From NCBI GenBank assembly GCA_021401465.1, contig JADDMT010000115.1:21326-85325 (forward strand): a stretch of DNA of 64,000 nucleotides, written 5' to 3'. Shown one piece after another: positions 53,966 through 63,968 of the stretch. The position numbers were made by a program, and so were the translations under genes. The notes beneath the pieces were generated by a model. It was given only the letters and a program-made list of their open reading frames with translations. It was not told where the DNA came from and did no database searches. This stretch comes from Teratosphaeria epicoccoides. Its lineage: Eukaryota > Ascomycota > Dothideomycetes > Mycosphaerellales > Teratosphaeriaceae. Numbering within the stretch: the first letter of the stretch is position 1; the number at the start of each line of letters is the position of its first letter.

Positions 53966-55709
53966 TCATCTGGTGAGTCTGCTGTTCAGCAGGTCAAAGG
54001 TCTTTTCGTCCTGCTCTCGTAGCTTCTTCATCAATGCCTGGCGTGCCTGACGGGCGTGGTCATTCACCGGGCGCATGGTAAGAGCTTGGGCATTCGGCGG
54101 AGGGGCGTCCTCGCGGAGAAGAGGCCCGTACTTGTCGACTGCATGGTTGCACCTGAGCCTGTAGCTCGCCTTCGGACAGGCCGAGCTGATACTGCAGGTC
54201 TGGCCGAGGGATCTCATGGAGATCATTGCCATCTGTGCCGTCGCTGACCGATGTAAATGCCTCAGCTGCTACAGGTCCCACGCCGCTGTCACCCCTCGCC
54301 GTTATCCGCTTCGCCAGCCCTGCTGACAGCCTTCTCGCTCGTCCTCTACAGCAACCATACACGCGTGAATTCCATCGCGAACTGTGACCAATTGCTTCAT
54401 GCGGGAATGGGCGAAGCTTTGAGAGCGCCACCTCATGAGCTGCTGCTCCCATCTTTACTACTCGGTGCGTATGGTAGGCGAGAGAAGCGATGCGAGTCAT
54501 AGTAAACACCCATCTCTCACGCCGGAAGTTAGGATTGAACTTGCGGTCCCTGCCAACGTCGATCTCGTGCTCCCGACCATACCTTGGTCGGCCAGACTCA
54601 GCATGCGTCTCGCGAGAAGGTTGTGTGCTGCGCGGACAGCCTTGCGACGGCGGAAGATCCTTCCTCGCTCCCGGATCACAAGGTCGAGCTCCAGACTCGG
54701 AGCCAGACGGCGCGGGGAAGCCAAGGAGGTCCAGTCATCGCTTGATTGCCATTGAAGCTCTGACCGTTCGGCTACAGTGGACGGTGCAGCTGCAGCTATC
54801 TGAGATGCCTCCGAGATGCCGTGGGCCATCAACTCCATCCGCGGCTGTGCTATCGATCCGGAAGCTTGGCTTGTCCCATTGAGCAGGAACACCCACCGTT
54901 CCAAGGCCAGGCTGGTAGCCGGGCGGATCCATTGCGGAGCGTCGTGACCTGCGATTTGCTCGACCAAGCCTGCTCGAACCACTTGTGGAAACACAACTGT
55001 CTGGCGGTGGCCGTGCAACGGGCTGATGAAGCACCGACTCCACACGGTCCCAAGCACAAGAAGCGTGAGTAGAAACATGGGGGGTACACTCAAGATTGAC
55101 AGAGCGACGGCGAGCATCTTGGAGCAGAGGGAGAAGGTTGTCTTTGACGTGCTGCTTGTGTCGTCTTCAACCAGGGCCCATTGGAGAAGCTCATCGACCA
55201 AGTCACGATAGCGCCGACGTACCCGCACACTCCAAAGCGAGCTCTCGACGCAAGACCTCCAGGCCTCGCGCTCCAGGCGACGATTGTGCTGAATGAGCTC
55301 GTCGTTCCATCCGAGCAATGTCTGCTTCTCCAATTTCAAACGGTTGACCTCGAGATTCGAGTGCTCGTTGCTAGCAGTCAGAAGCTTCTGACTGCCTTTT
55401 AGTTTCTCAATCTCATCGTAGCAGTCTTGTATGTGGTCCTCGCGGATCTTCTCGTTCTTCTTCAAATCCTCCATCGACTCCATCCTCCTCAACGACCGTG
55501 TTCTTGCGCGAATCGTCTTGTTCTGTACCGGAGCTGTGTGCAGCTGAGATAACTTCCGTGGTGGACTCGAGGGTGGAGAGTGAGAGTCGTCGTTTCGTGT
55601 GGCTAACACAACTCGTGCTGGTGGTGTAGGGCTGGGGGTTGTCCACCGAACCCACCGAATCCACCGAATCCCTACCAGGATGGGATCTGATGGGTTGTTG
55701 ATGAATCAT
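53966..55709 (-). CDS. Probable multi-exon gene: coiled-coil, single membrane segment, unknown function
   Basis: ATG at 55709 begins MIHQQPIRSHP. A 58-nt GT-AG intron (about 55,675-55,618) would join it in phase to the long frame at 55,617-54,521. That frame has a basic N-terminus, a coiled coil (DLKKNEKIREDHIQDCYDEI; LEVNRLKLEKQTLL, about 55,480-55,300) and a hydrophobic helix (MLAVALSILSVPP then FLLTLLVLGTVW, about 55,090-55,015). Downstream coding blocks appear in other frames: RPDLQYQLGLSEGELQAQ near 54,200, then KYGPLLREDAPPPNAQALTM and RQARQALMKKLREQDEKTF, ending 53,966. Exon borders after 54,520 (donor GTGAGA) are unresolved. If translation starts instead at the next ATG, 55483, the N-terminus is shorter. 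A membrane-anchored coiled-coil protein fits what is visible; no family is recognised. Confidence 0.55.
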
Positions 55710-55739
55710 GAGGTGGCAGCGGTCGAGAAATCATGACAC

Positions 55740-55939
55740 ACGACGGCGGTCCAAATGTGCCAATTCCACATGCATGTGTTTTTTGATATCACGTGTTTGC
55801 TCAAATTGAGCTGGTTATTGCCAGATATCACTTCACTAGCGCTTGTTATTATGATTCAATGCTATTGTTAGCTCAGTTATAAGTGATTTCTCCTTGCTGC
55901 TATCAACTTACTATGTTACACTCTTAGATTACTATAATA
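55740..55939. other. Island/TE transition
   Basis: Base composition shifts from normal to RIP-like over about 200 bp. No feature recognised. Confidence 0.4.
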
Positions 55940-56797
55940 TCACTCCTAGTAAGGTACTAAAATAGCTGAAGAATCTACTACTAGCTTACCTGAACCTGAG
56001 CTGCTACCTCTAGCGCTAGTGTAAGTTGTTTCCATGCTTATAGCATACTTACAGAGGTATTTACTAACTTGTAGTAGTAGTTTATACTGTCTAGAGACTA
56101 AGAATACTGCTAATTAGTAGTATAAGTCTGAAGAGAGCTAGTAGTACAATTACAACACTAGCCTCAAGGAGAAAGATGCCCTCCTATACAAGTATAACAT
56201 AGCTAGCTATATTATAGAGACTAATAAAGGCAAGCTAGCTATTAATCTATATAACAAATGCACTAAGTATAGTTATAAGTGTAGGGTCTAGTCCTAGCGT
56301 AATGATATAGCTTGCGCATTCTGTAAGCGTAACAATCACATTAGATGTCATGCTAATTACTAGTATAAGCTGTTAATTAAGGAGAAAATAGGGGTAGTAA
56401 GTTAAGGCTTACTATAATTAAACTACAACTAGACAAATTTGACATGTGTATTAACACGCGGCTTAGTAATTTAGAGGGTATGCTTAGTAGTACTAGAGAC
56501 ATTAATAATGTTAATAATAATAGTAACGTATAGTCTATTATAGCAAGGTTTAGTGTAGTTAAGGGGCAGTTAGCTATGCTAGTAGAGCATGTTACTAGTC
56601 TTGTAGACTACAGTAATAGTTAGTTTACTATAATGCATGTAGAGCTTAATGCTATTATAGAGTAGATAGTTAGCATTAGTTATACTATTATAGATAGTGT
56701 AATCTATATTAAGGCGCTCTAGGAGGCTGTATCTATAGGTACTATACTACCGTACTATACTAATGAAGAGCGCTATAAGCTCTCTAGAGGTAGCATA

Positions 56798-56838
<41 letters not shown>

Positions 56839-56890
56839 TAGCGAAGGAGCTTAGGGGTTTAGCGTTATTTAAACAGTACTATTAAGTTAA
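55940..56890 (+). pseudogene. Degraded orphan ORF: Cys cluster, helical region, former glutamine repeat
   Basis: Plus-strand frames hold LAINLYNKCTKYSYKC and CAFCKRNNHIRCHAN at about 56,235-56,360 (C-x2-C-x7-C). In a neighbouring frame comes a long helical stretch (56,440-56,790): NTRLSNLEGMLSST, SVVKGQLAMLVEHVTSLVDY and TIIDSVIYIKAL. This runs straight into the (TAG)n array. Layout (Cys cluster, then coiled coil) resembles the antisense accessory ORFs of the Gypsy families here, but no pol is attached. A frame change lies near 56,400. It may be a relic of such a gene or a decayed host gene. Confidence 0.5.
56801..56838 (+). repeat. (TAG)12 microsatellite
   Basis: A pure TAG run of 38 bp, in frame with the helical stretch upstream. 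The likely precursor is a CAG (polyglutamine) repeat in which every C became T. Confidence 0.9.
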
Positions 56891-57180
56891 CTATGTTAAT
56901 GCCTACTACGACTTAGTTGTAAGTAGCATAATTCGATTTTTTATTTAACTCTTTTTTTAGTAACTATTAAGACATGTTAAATATCTTTTTAGTAATTTTG
57001 CTATTAAATATACTATAACTATGTAATATACTAACGCTAGACTAATAATAAACCTTTTTATTACTACGTGCTATTATAGGCATCCTTATAATTCACCTTC
57101 GTACACTATTATGGCTTATGTATTAACTCTGCAAGCTATAGTAGTAGCGGCTTGTCTGCCTTCTTCCTCTTACCCCCTTA
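56891..57180. other. AT-rich spacer
   Basis: No gene or repeat recognised before the Gypsy-4 LTR. Confidence 0.5.
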
Positions 57181-57532
57181 TGTTAGGACTACCTCTACAC
57201 ATCCCTATAGAATCTACCTACTAACTTACTAGCCCTGACTAGCCAAGCATGGCGTGATCTAGCTAGGGTCGTCCCTATTAGGGCTAGCCCTAACTAGCCT
57301 AGCATAGCGTGATCTAGCTAGGGTCGTCCCTATTAGGGCTAGCCCTAACTAGCGTAGCATGGCGTGATCTGGCTAGGGTCGTCCCTATTAGGGCTCGCCT
57401 AGCCTAGGCATAGTAAGGGGACTCCTTAATCCCCCTAACTAATCCTACTTCCTTCTCTATTAATTCGAGTAGTCCTACTATAGACCTATAGTCTATACTT
57501 TAGCTAGCCTATACTAGTCTTATTATCTTACA
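57181..57532 (+). repeat. Gypsy-4 5' LTR
   Basis: Starts TGTTAGGACTACCTCTACAC. The same start (TGTCAGGACTGCC...) recurs at 63969 after a polypurine tract, so it is an LTR. The right edge at TTACA (57532) is inferred from TG...CA convention. It contains three tandem 55-bp units. Confidence 0.75.
57231..57408 (+). repeat. Three tandem 55-bp repeats inside the Gypsy-4 LTR
   Basis: Each unit carries GCGTGATCTAGCTAGGGTCG and TCCCTATTAGGGCT. The third unit is less mutated (CTGGCTAGG against CTAGCTAGG). Such repeats in an LTR often sit in the promoter/enhancer (U3) part. Confidence 0.85.
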
Positions 57533-57576
57533 CGCGAATCGATCCTACTAAGCATAACGGGCATTATATAGCAATA

Positions 57577-60500
57577 ATGACTACAAGAAGTAGTGCTGCT
57601 AGCGCTAGTAGTAAGCGAGAGAGCATAGGCTCTATACTACCTAGCAAAAACGGCGTAGCTAGTAGCTAACTAGACCCTCCTAGGCTAGACGACAGCGTTT
57701 AGGGCATAGGTCTTAAAAACTAGCTTGAGGCTAAAGATAGTAGGGGCCGTTTAACCCTTTCTAGCGAGTAGAGCTAATAGTAATAGTAGATCGCGAACTA
57801 GAGGTATCTAGATTAGGAGTAAAGCTTTAAGAGGACAAAGCTAGGCTCTAAATTATAGAGTAGAAGCTTAACTAGCCTGAGTAGAACGAGAGCTCCACTA
57901 GTTACAGGCAGAACTGTCTAGTTCGGACTATTATAGCCCGCCTAGGTAGGGAGGGCCTAAGTATGCTAAACCTAAGGTCTTTAATAGGCATACGAGGGCT
58001 TATTATAACGAGTAGGTCTGTTCTATAGAGCGTAAGTTCTGACAGTACCTAGGTCTCTAGGACTAAGAGCACTAGAAGGTCGATATAGCTGCTAGCTACA
58101 TAGGTAGCAACTAAAACGAATACTAGGACATCTAGGTCTAGTCAGAGTGTTAGATCTGCGAGAGTACTACCCTATACCCTAATAATAACCTATAGGGCCT
58201 AGACTAGGCTACTATGAAGGATGTCATGCTTAACTCTATAGGCTAGCTAGCTAAGAGGCGACAAGTAGCTTTCGACACCTTAAAGAAGCTACAGCAAGGC
58301 ACGATGTCTCTAAGCTAGCTCCTTGCAGAGATGAAGTTACTCTAGGCTAATATTAAAGGGGACTAGCCTGCTATGTAGATAGCCTCCTTTATATCCTGCT
58401 TAAACGCAGACTTAAAGAGAGCTATGTAGTCTAACTAACAACTGCCCGCTACGTTAATAGAGGCAGAGGATAGGGCTAGCTAGAGCTAGCGACTAGGCGT
58501 TAGTCGGCTATCTAGGCCTTCTATACTAAGGCCTAGCTAGCAGGCCCCCTAGAGCTAAAGAAGGAGGACATCTAATAGCAGCAGGTCCTAGGACAGCAAA
58601 CCGCGGCGTAAACGTACCCTAGAGTAGCCTAGCTTAGGCTAGCCTGCGCTAGTCCTATCTAGGAAGACTACATCGTAGATAGCTAAGCTTAAATGCCGTT
58701 AGTGCAAGCAGATTAGGCATATCAAGAAGTATTACAAGCTATCTGCAGAAGAAGTAGTAGCATAGGAAAAACTTAGGGCTAGCCTAGCGAGCTCTAAGCC
58801 GTAGCTAGCTACGTCTACTACACTAAGGAGCAGAGACAGGTAGTAGAGCCTAGGTATAGGTATAAAGGTACCTACTACTACCTACTCTAAGTTAGAGCCA
58901 TTATTTGAGGTCTACTTAGTAAGTAACAGGTTAGGGCGCTACTAGACAGCAACGCATAGGACAACTTCATTAACAGTTAACTTACTAAGGAGGTTAGACT
59001 AGAAGTTACAGGCCCTCTAGTAGAGGAATACGCTAGGCTAAACAGCTAGCGCCTTAGAGTAACTAGTAGTAGCCCTATATAGCTCTAAATCCGCGACAGT
59101 ATAGGCTAGCTAAGGGGCACTTTAGACTAGTTTTAACATAGCGACATCTATGGCGCTAATATAGTCCTAGGCTAGCTATAGCTAGAGAAATTTAACCTGT
59201 CCCTTAACTTCGTAACTAGACAGATGCGCTAGTAGGGCCATAAAGGCAGGTAATGTAAACAGGTTCGCATAGTATAGGCCTGTAAGTACCTAGTAGATGT
59301 AAGGGAACCTAAGACTCTTACCTTTGTCATGTTAGTAGCGCCTGTAGCTAGTGTAGTCTAGAATGGGCCGAATGAGCTTAGGCCGGAGTATTCTGACCTC
59401 TAGGAGGTCTTCTTAGAGGACGCTACTACAGAACTAGCCCTACGCGGGCCTCATGACTTATCTATCGACCTAGTCGAGGGCAGTTAGCTACTATGGGGTC
59501 TATTATACCCCTTGTCCTAGGCCGAACTAGAGGTTCTGCGTAAATACCTCTACAAGTACCTCGAACGTAGGTAGATTAGGCTATCAAAGTTGCCTGCTAG
59601 TATAGGTATTCTCTTTGCGAAGAAGAAGGATAGCATACTATGACTCTGCGTTAATTACTAGGCCCTTAACGCCCTTATAGTTAAGAACTGCTACCTGCTC
59701 CTACTAATTCAGGAATCCTTGAACTAGCTTGCTACTAGGAAGATCTTCACGAAAATGGATGTACGGGATGCATATTACTATGTCTAGATCAAGGAGGGTA
59801 ACAAGTAGAAGACTACATTCTAGACTAGATATAGCTACTTTAAATACACCGTTATACCTTTTAGGCTGTCTAACGCCCCCGCTTAGTTCTAGGCCTACAT
59901 GAACTATGCCTTAGCGGACCTACTTAACACAATCTATGTTATATACCTAGACAACGTGCTTATTTTCTCCTAGAATAAGTTAGAGCATATCCGCTATATG
60001 CGTACTATCCTAGAACGGCTTAGGAAGCATGGCTTGTACACTAAGCTTAGCAAGTACGAGTTCTACAAGGACAACGTAGAGTTCCTTAGCTTCGTTGTAG
60101 GCTAGGACGGCGTCGCGATAGAGCTCGAAAGGGTACAAGCAATAGCAGAATAGCCTAAACTAGCCTTAATCTAGGACATTTAGGTCTTTATTAGGTTCGC
60201 TAACTACTATTAACAGTTCATTGATAGATTCTCCTGCATCGCGGCGCCGCTTAATCGCTATACTAAGGGCTAGCGACTAGGGGCACGACATGCCAAGACT
60301 AGGGCGCTCTAACTCGACGTAGTAGGGAAGTAGTTATTTACTAACCTAAAGCATACCTTTACAACTATACCTGTCTTATGCCATTTTAAGCTAGAACGGC
60401 CTATTTAGGTCGAGACTAATACCTCTAGGTACGCAGTTTTAGGCGTTATAAGCTAGTAATAGGAATTCCGCGGCAAATTGTAGTAGTACCTAGTAGGATA

Positions 60501-62480
60501 CTTCTTAAAGAAGATGAACGGCGCTAAGAGGAACTATGACACCTACGACTAAGAGCTTCTTAGCATTGTTGCTACCTTTAAGTACTTCCGACACTACCTT
60601 AAGGGCGCTGCCTACGTAGTAGAGGTCTTATCAGACTATGCGAACCTCTAATAGTTTATGATAACTAAGGAGCTGTCCTGCTAGTAGGTATAGTAGGCTA
60701 AGTAGCTTTCCGCCTTTAACATTCGAATCGCGTACAGGCTAGGAGGTCAGAATAGGGCCGCAGATGCCCTTAGCTGTTGCCCTGACATAGAAGATAAGGA
60801 GCATATTAGCTAATAGGTCTGCGGCAATAATACGAGTAGGCCTCTAAGGGCTCTTTAGTTAGTCTTTACGCTAGAACAGGCCGCTCCGGCCTAGGCTCGT
60901 CTAGTTGCGGCCATTTCTAGTCAGACACTAGAAGATCTGATCTATAAGGCTAATCTTACAAATAAACGGGCCTAAAAGGTTATATCCGCACTAGAGAGTA
61001 AGGACCCGCTACTATAGGCCTACTAATAGGGCTATAGCAAGGGCCTCTTTACGTACAAGGGCCGCCTCTATGTCCCTAAGGGAGCCGGCTGTCTCGTAGT
61101 ACTACATTAGTGCTACGATAAACCTCTAGCTAGACACTTTAGCTTCGCACATACCCTAGAACTAGTACTACGTGACTACTACTAGCCCTAGCTATACTAG
61201 TACGTCAAGGACTTTATACATACCTGTTAAGCTTACGCTAGGGCAAAGCCGAAAAGATACTAGCTATATAGCCTACTACACGCAGAGCTACTATCGCTAA
61301 TCCTATAGACAGATCTGACCCTAGACTTTATTACTAACCTGCTACCTAGCTGTCTATTAGGGCAGGTATATAACTCTATACTAGTAGTAGTTAACCGTTA
61401 CACTAAAATGGCCTATTACGTCCCGTGCTAGAAGGATATGACGGCAGAATGTCTCGCGGACACGTTCCTTAGGGAGATAGTGTAACTACATAGGGTGCTA
61501 GCTACCTTAACCTCTAATTACAGGCCTATAATAACCTCTAAGTTTTAGTTAACAGTATGTTTCTACCTCGGAGTCTAGCGAAAGCTAAGTACTACATTCT
61601 ACCTACAGATAGACAGATAGACAGAGCGGCAGAACTAGACGCTAGAGTAGTACCTACATACATACTATAACTTCAAGTAGGACAACTAGTCCCGCTTACT
61701 ATCTACAGCTGAATTTACGTATAATAACAGCTAATATACAGCTATTAGAGTTACACTATTCTAAGCGAACTAGCTCCGGGATCTAAGGAGGGCAGCCTAG
61801 CCTAAAATAGCTTGAATAGTAGGTAACTTGGCCTAGGCGGAGGAGCTAGTACGCGAAATGCTAGTAGCTTAGCGGAGCATGAGGGAGTAGCTTGCTAAGG
61901 CGAAGTAGTTGTAGGTAAAGCACTATAACTAGTGTAATACTAATGTGTCCTTTACTATTAGGGACAAAGTATACCTCTTAACAGCTAACATCAAGGGCAT
62001 GCAGCCTAGCAAGAAGCTAGATCACAAGTAGATTAGGCTATACAAGGTCCTAAAGGTAGTAAACAGGGTAGCCTATACCTTGGACTTACCTAGCGACATG
62101 CGCATCTACCCTACCTTCTACGTATCGCTCCTTAAGCTAGCTACTAATAGCCTACTCTAGGCTAGACTGTAGTCAGAATAGCAGAGATTTAAGGTAGATG
62201 CGGACAACATGTACGAAGTAGACTACATTAAGGAGAAACAGGTTAATGAGTTTAGTGATTAGTCCTACCTAGTATCCTAAAAGGGGTATAGTAGTAAAGA
62301 GGATACCTAGGAACTAGCGGTGCATATTAGCAAGGCGGCTATAGACGCTTTTAAAAAGAAGTTAGGTATACGTCGTCTCCCTTAGAGCAAGAACAAGCAG
62401 GTAGGGGCACCTCGTTACTAGGGTGCCTAGAGTGCGACTAAACGGGCCAGACTAGACTAGGCGAGCAGGGATTAGACATA
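57577..62480 (+). pseudogene. Gypsy-4 gag-pol single polyprotein with chromodomain (RIP-inactivated)
   Basis: ATG 57577 starts MTTRSSAASASSKRES. The gag zinc knuckle near 58,690 reads KCR.CKQIRHIKKYY (last Cys now Tyr). The protease is at about 58,925 (LLDSNA.DNFINS). RT spans about 59,560-60,230 with KMDVRDAYYYV, a catalytic site VIYLDNVLIFS (Asn for Asp) and FLSFVVG. RNase H is at 60,400-60,790, ending GGQNRAADALS. Integrase spans 61,010-61,760 (LYVPKGAGCLVV at about 61,070; LTLDFITNLLPS; VVVNRYTKMAYYVP). The chromodomain is at about 62,190-62,350. From RT to chromodomain essentially one frame holds, broken by many stops that are overwhelmingly TAG. It is the best preserved architecture in the window and is clearly inactive. 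Confidence 0.9.
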
Positions 62481-62559
62481 ATTGTAGCAGACAGCTAAAG
62501 GTTACAGCTATCTACTATTAGCAGGACTTTAAACAATAACAGGGGCTAGGCCGCCCTAG

Positions 62560-63585
62560 TCTAGGCTAGATATATGCTAATCCGCACCTAGCTAAGATTG
62601 CCTAGTACTCTTACAAGCTGTCTAGCCCCGCCTAAACTACACTCGCATTACTTACGCCTGGACCGTACCAGATTAGTCCGTTCTAGACTAGACTGCCCTA
62701 GTCGCTATCCTTATTGTCCTCATGACCCTCGTTTAGGGCCCTACCCTCTAACTCGCGGGTAGTTAGGACGAGAAGCATGCCCTAGAGGTTAGACTTAGGC
62801 CTACTGTTCTTCATCTTACTAACACAGGCCAAAATGTTCTAGAGCGAGGTCGCTATCTCTACGATGCGCCTATTACTAATCCGCTTAATGTCCTTAAGGC
62901 GCTTACTAGCCAAAGTGTCCTCGATTAGGAACTTCGAGCCCTTAAGCTTCTAGATAGGGTTAGTACGGACTAGGTTAGATTAAAAGGGACCTAACACTTA
63001 CACTTAGGGTTAGAGCACTCCTGTTACGAATGCGCTTCGCTACCTTCTTGCTAGATTAGTCCTACCTCTCCTGCCTAAGGTGCTGCGACAAGCCGCCCTT
63101 GCTACAAAGGGTGTTACCTAGCTCCCTATAATCTAGTTAGCTCTATTCTAGGGCAGAGTGCCCTAGTCTAGCACTCACAGAATCGTAGTACTCGCGATCT
63201 TCCTAATGTCGCGAATAATGGCCTCCTTCTCGTCATCGCTAGCATCATTAGCCAAGGCTTTAATCTCGTAGCGCATACCCTTCTACTCGTCCTCCTTTGA
63301 GGCTAGGAGCTATCAGAGTTAGCTATAGTATACTAAACTAGACTAGAATAGACTAGATTAACTTACCTAGAAGTAGTCCTTGCTACTTAGGCAGTTGCCG
63401 CAGTTAGGGGTAATGCTAGTAGGGACGGGCTTATTCATAATAGGGCAGAGCTTCTTAATATTAGCCGGGTTAGGGTCCTTGTAGTAGCTGTAGCACAGAT
63501 TAGCTAGGAACGAGGAAGTAATCTCTAGATCGTAGTTATACTCCTCGCGCATGACTTCAGCAGCTAATCTCTTCCTATTCGCCAT
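62560..63585 (-). pseudogene. Gypsy-4 antisense accessory gene with three introns
   Basis: Opposite to gag-pol, between chromodomain and 3' LTR. Exon 1, 63585-63367: ATG, MANRKRLAAEVMREEYNYDL to PNCGNCLSSKDYF. Intron 1, 63366-63310 (57 nt). Exon 2, 63309-63179: KGMRYEIKALANDASDDEKE, AIIRDIRKIAS. Intron 2, 63178-63126 (53 nt). Exon 3, 63125-63002: LGNTLCSKGGLSQHLRQER, KKVAKRIRNRSALTLS. Intron 3, 63001-62950 (52 nt). Exon 4 from 62949: KLKGSKFLIEDTLASKRLKD, IKRISNRRIVEIATSL. All introns have GTRAGT donors, CTAAC branch sites and TAG acceptors, and all junctions keep phase. Only a few TAG/TAA codons interrupt it. The 3' end is uncertain (62,560-62,760). A small Cys cluster (C-x2-C-x5-Tyr) and basic helices suggest nucleic-acid binding; the family is unknown. 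Confidence 0.72.
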
Positions 63586-63947
63586 CGTATTAGACTAGTT
63601 TAGGCTAGACAGATTCGTTTACAGTTAGGTTATAGGACTCTAGGACTACATGCTACTATTAGCACCTAAAATGCCCGAACTACTACAAAATAGACTAGAT
63701 TAGACTAACCTGTCCTATTCTTGCTAGCCTATAGATTTTGCACTTTACTTACTAATTAGAGGTAGATGTAGGTTAGAAGGTTTAGAATTAAACTTCGAGT
63801 TCTTTTGATATTGTTAGTATAACTCATTACTAGCAACTTCCCCTTTAGGACTAGTTACCGCTGCCAAGTTCTATACCTTTCTACTACCTTTTACCTATAT
63901 TAGTTGTGTATTTTGACACTATTATGCGGGTTTTGAGGACAAACCCT

Positions 63948-63968
63948 AGGGGAGGGGGGGGGGGGGAA
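63948..63968 (+). promoter_or_regulatory. Gypsy-4 polypurine tract
   Basis: A pure purine run AGGGGAGGGG(G)n AA ends immediately before TGTCAGGACTGCC. This is the expected site of plus-strand priming. Confidence 0.85.
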
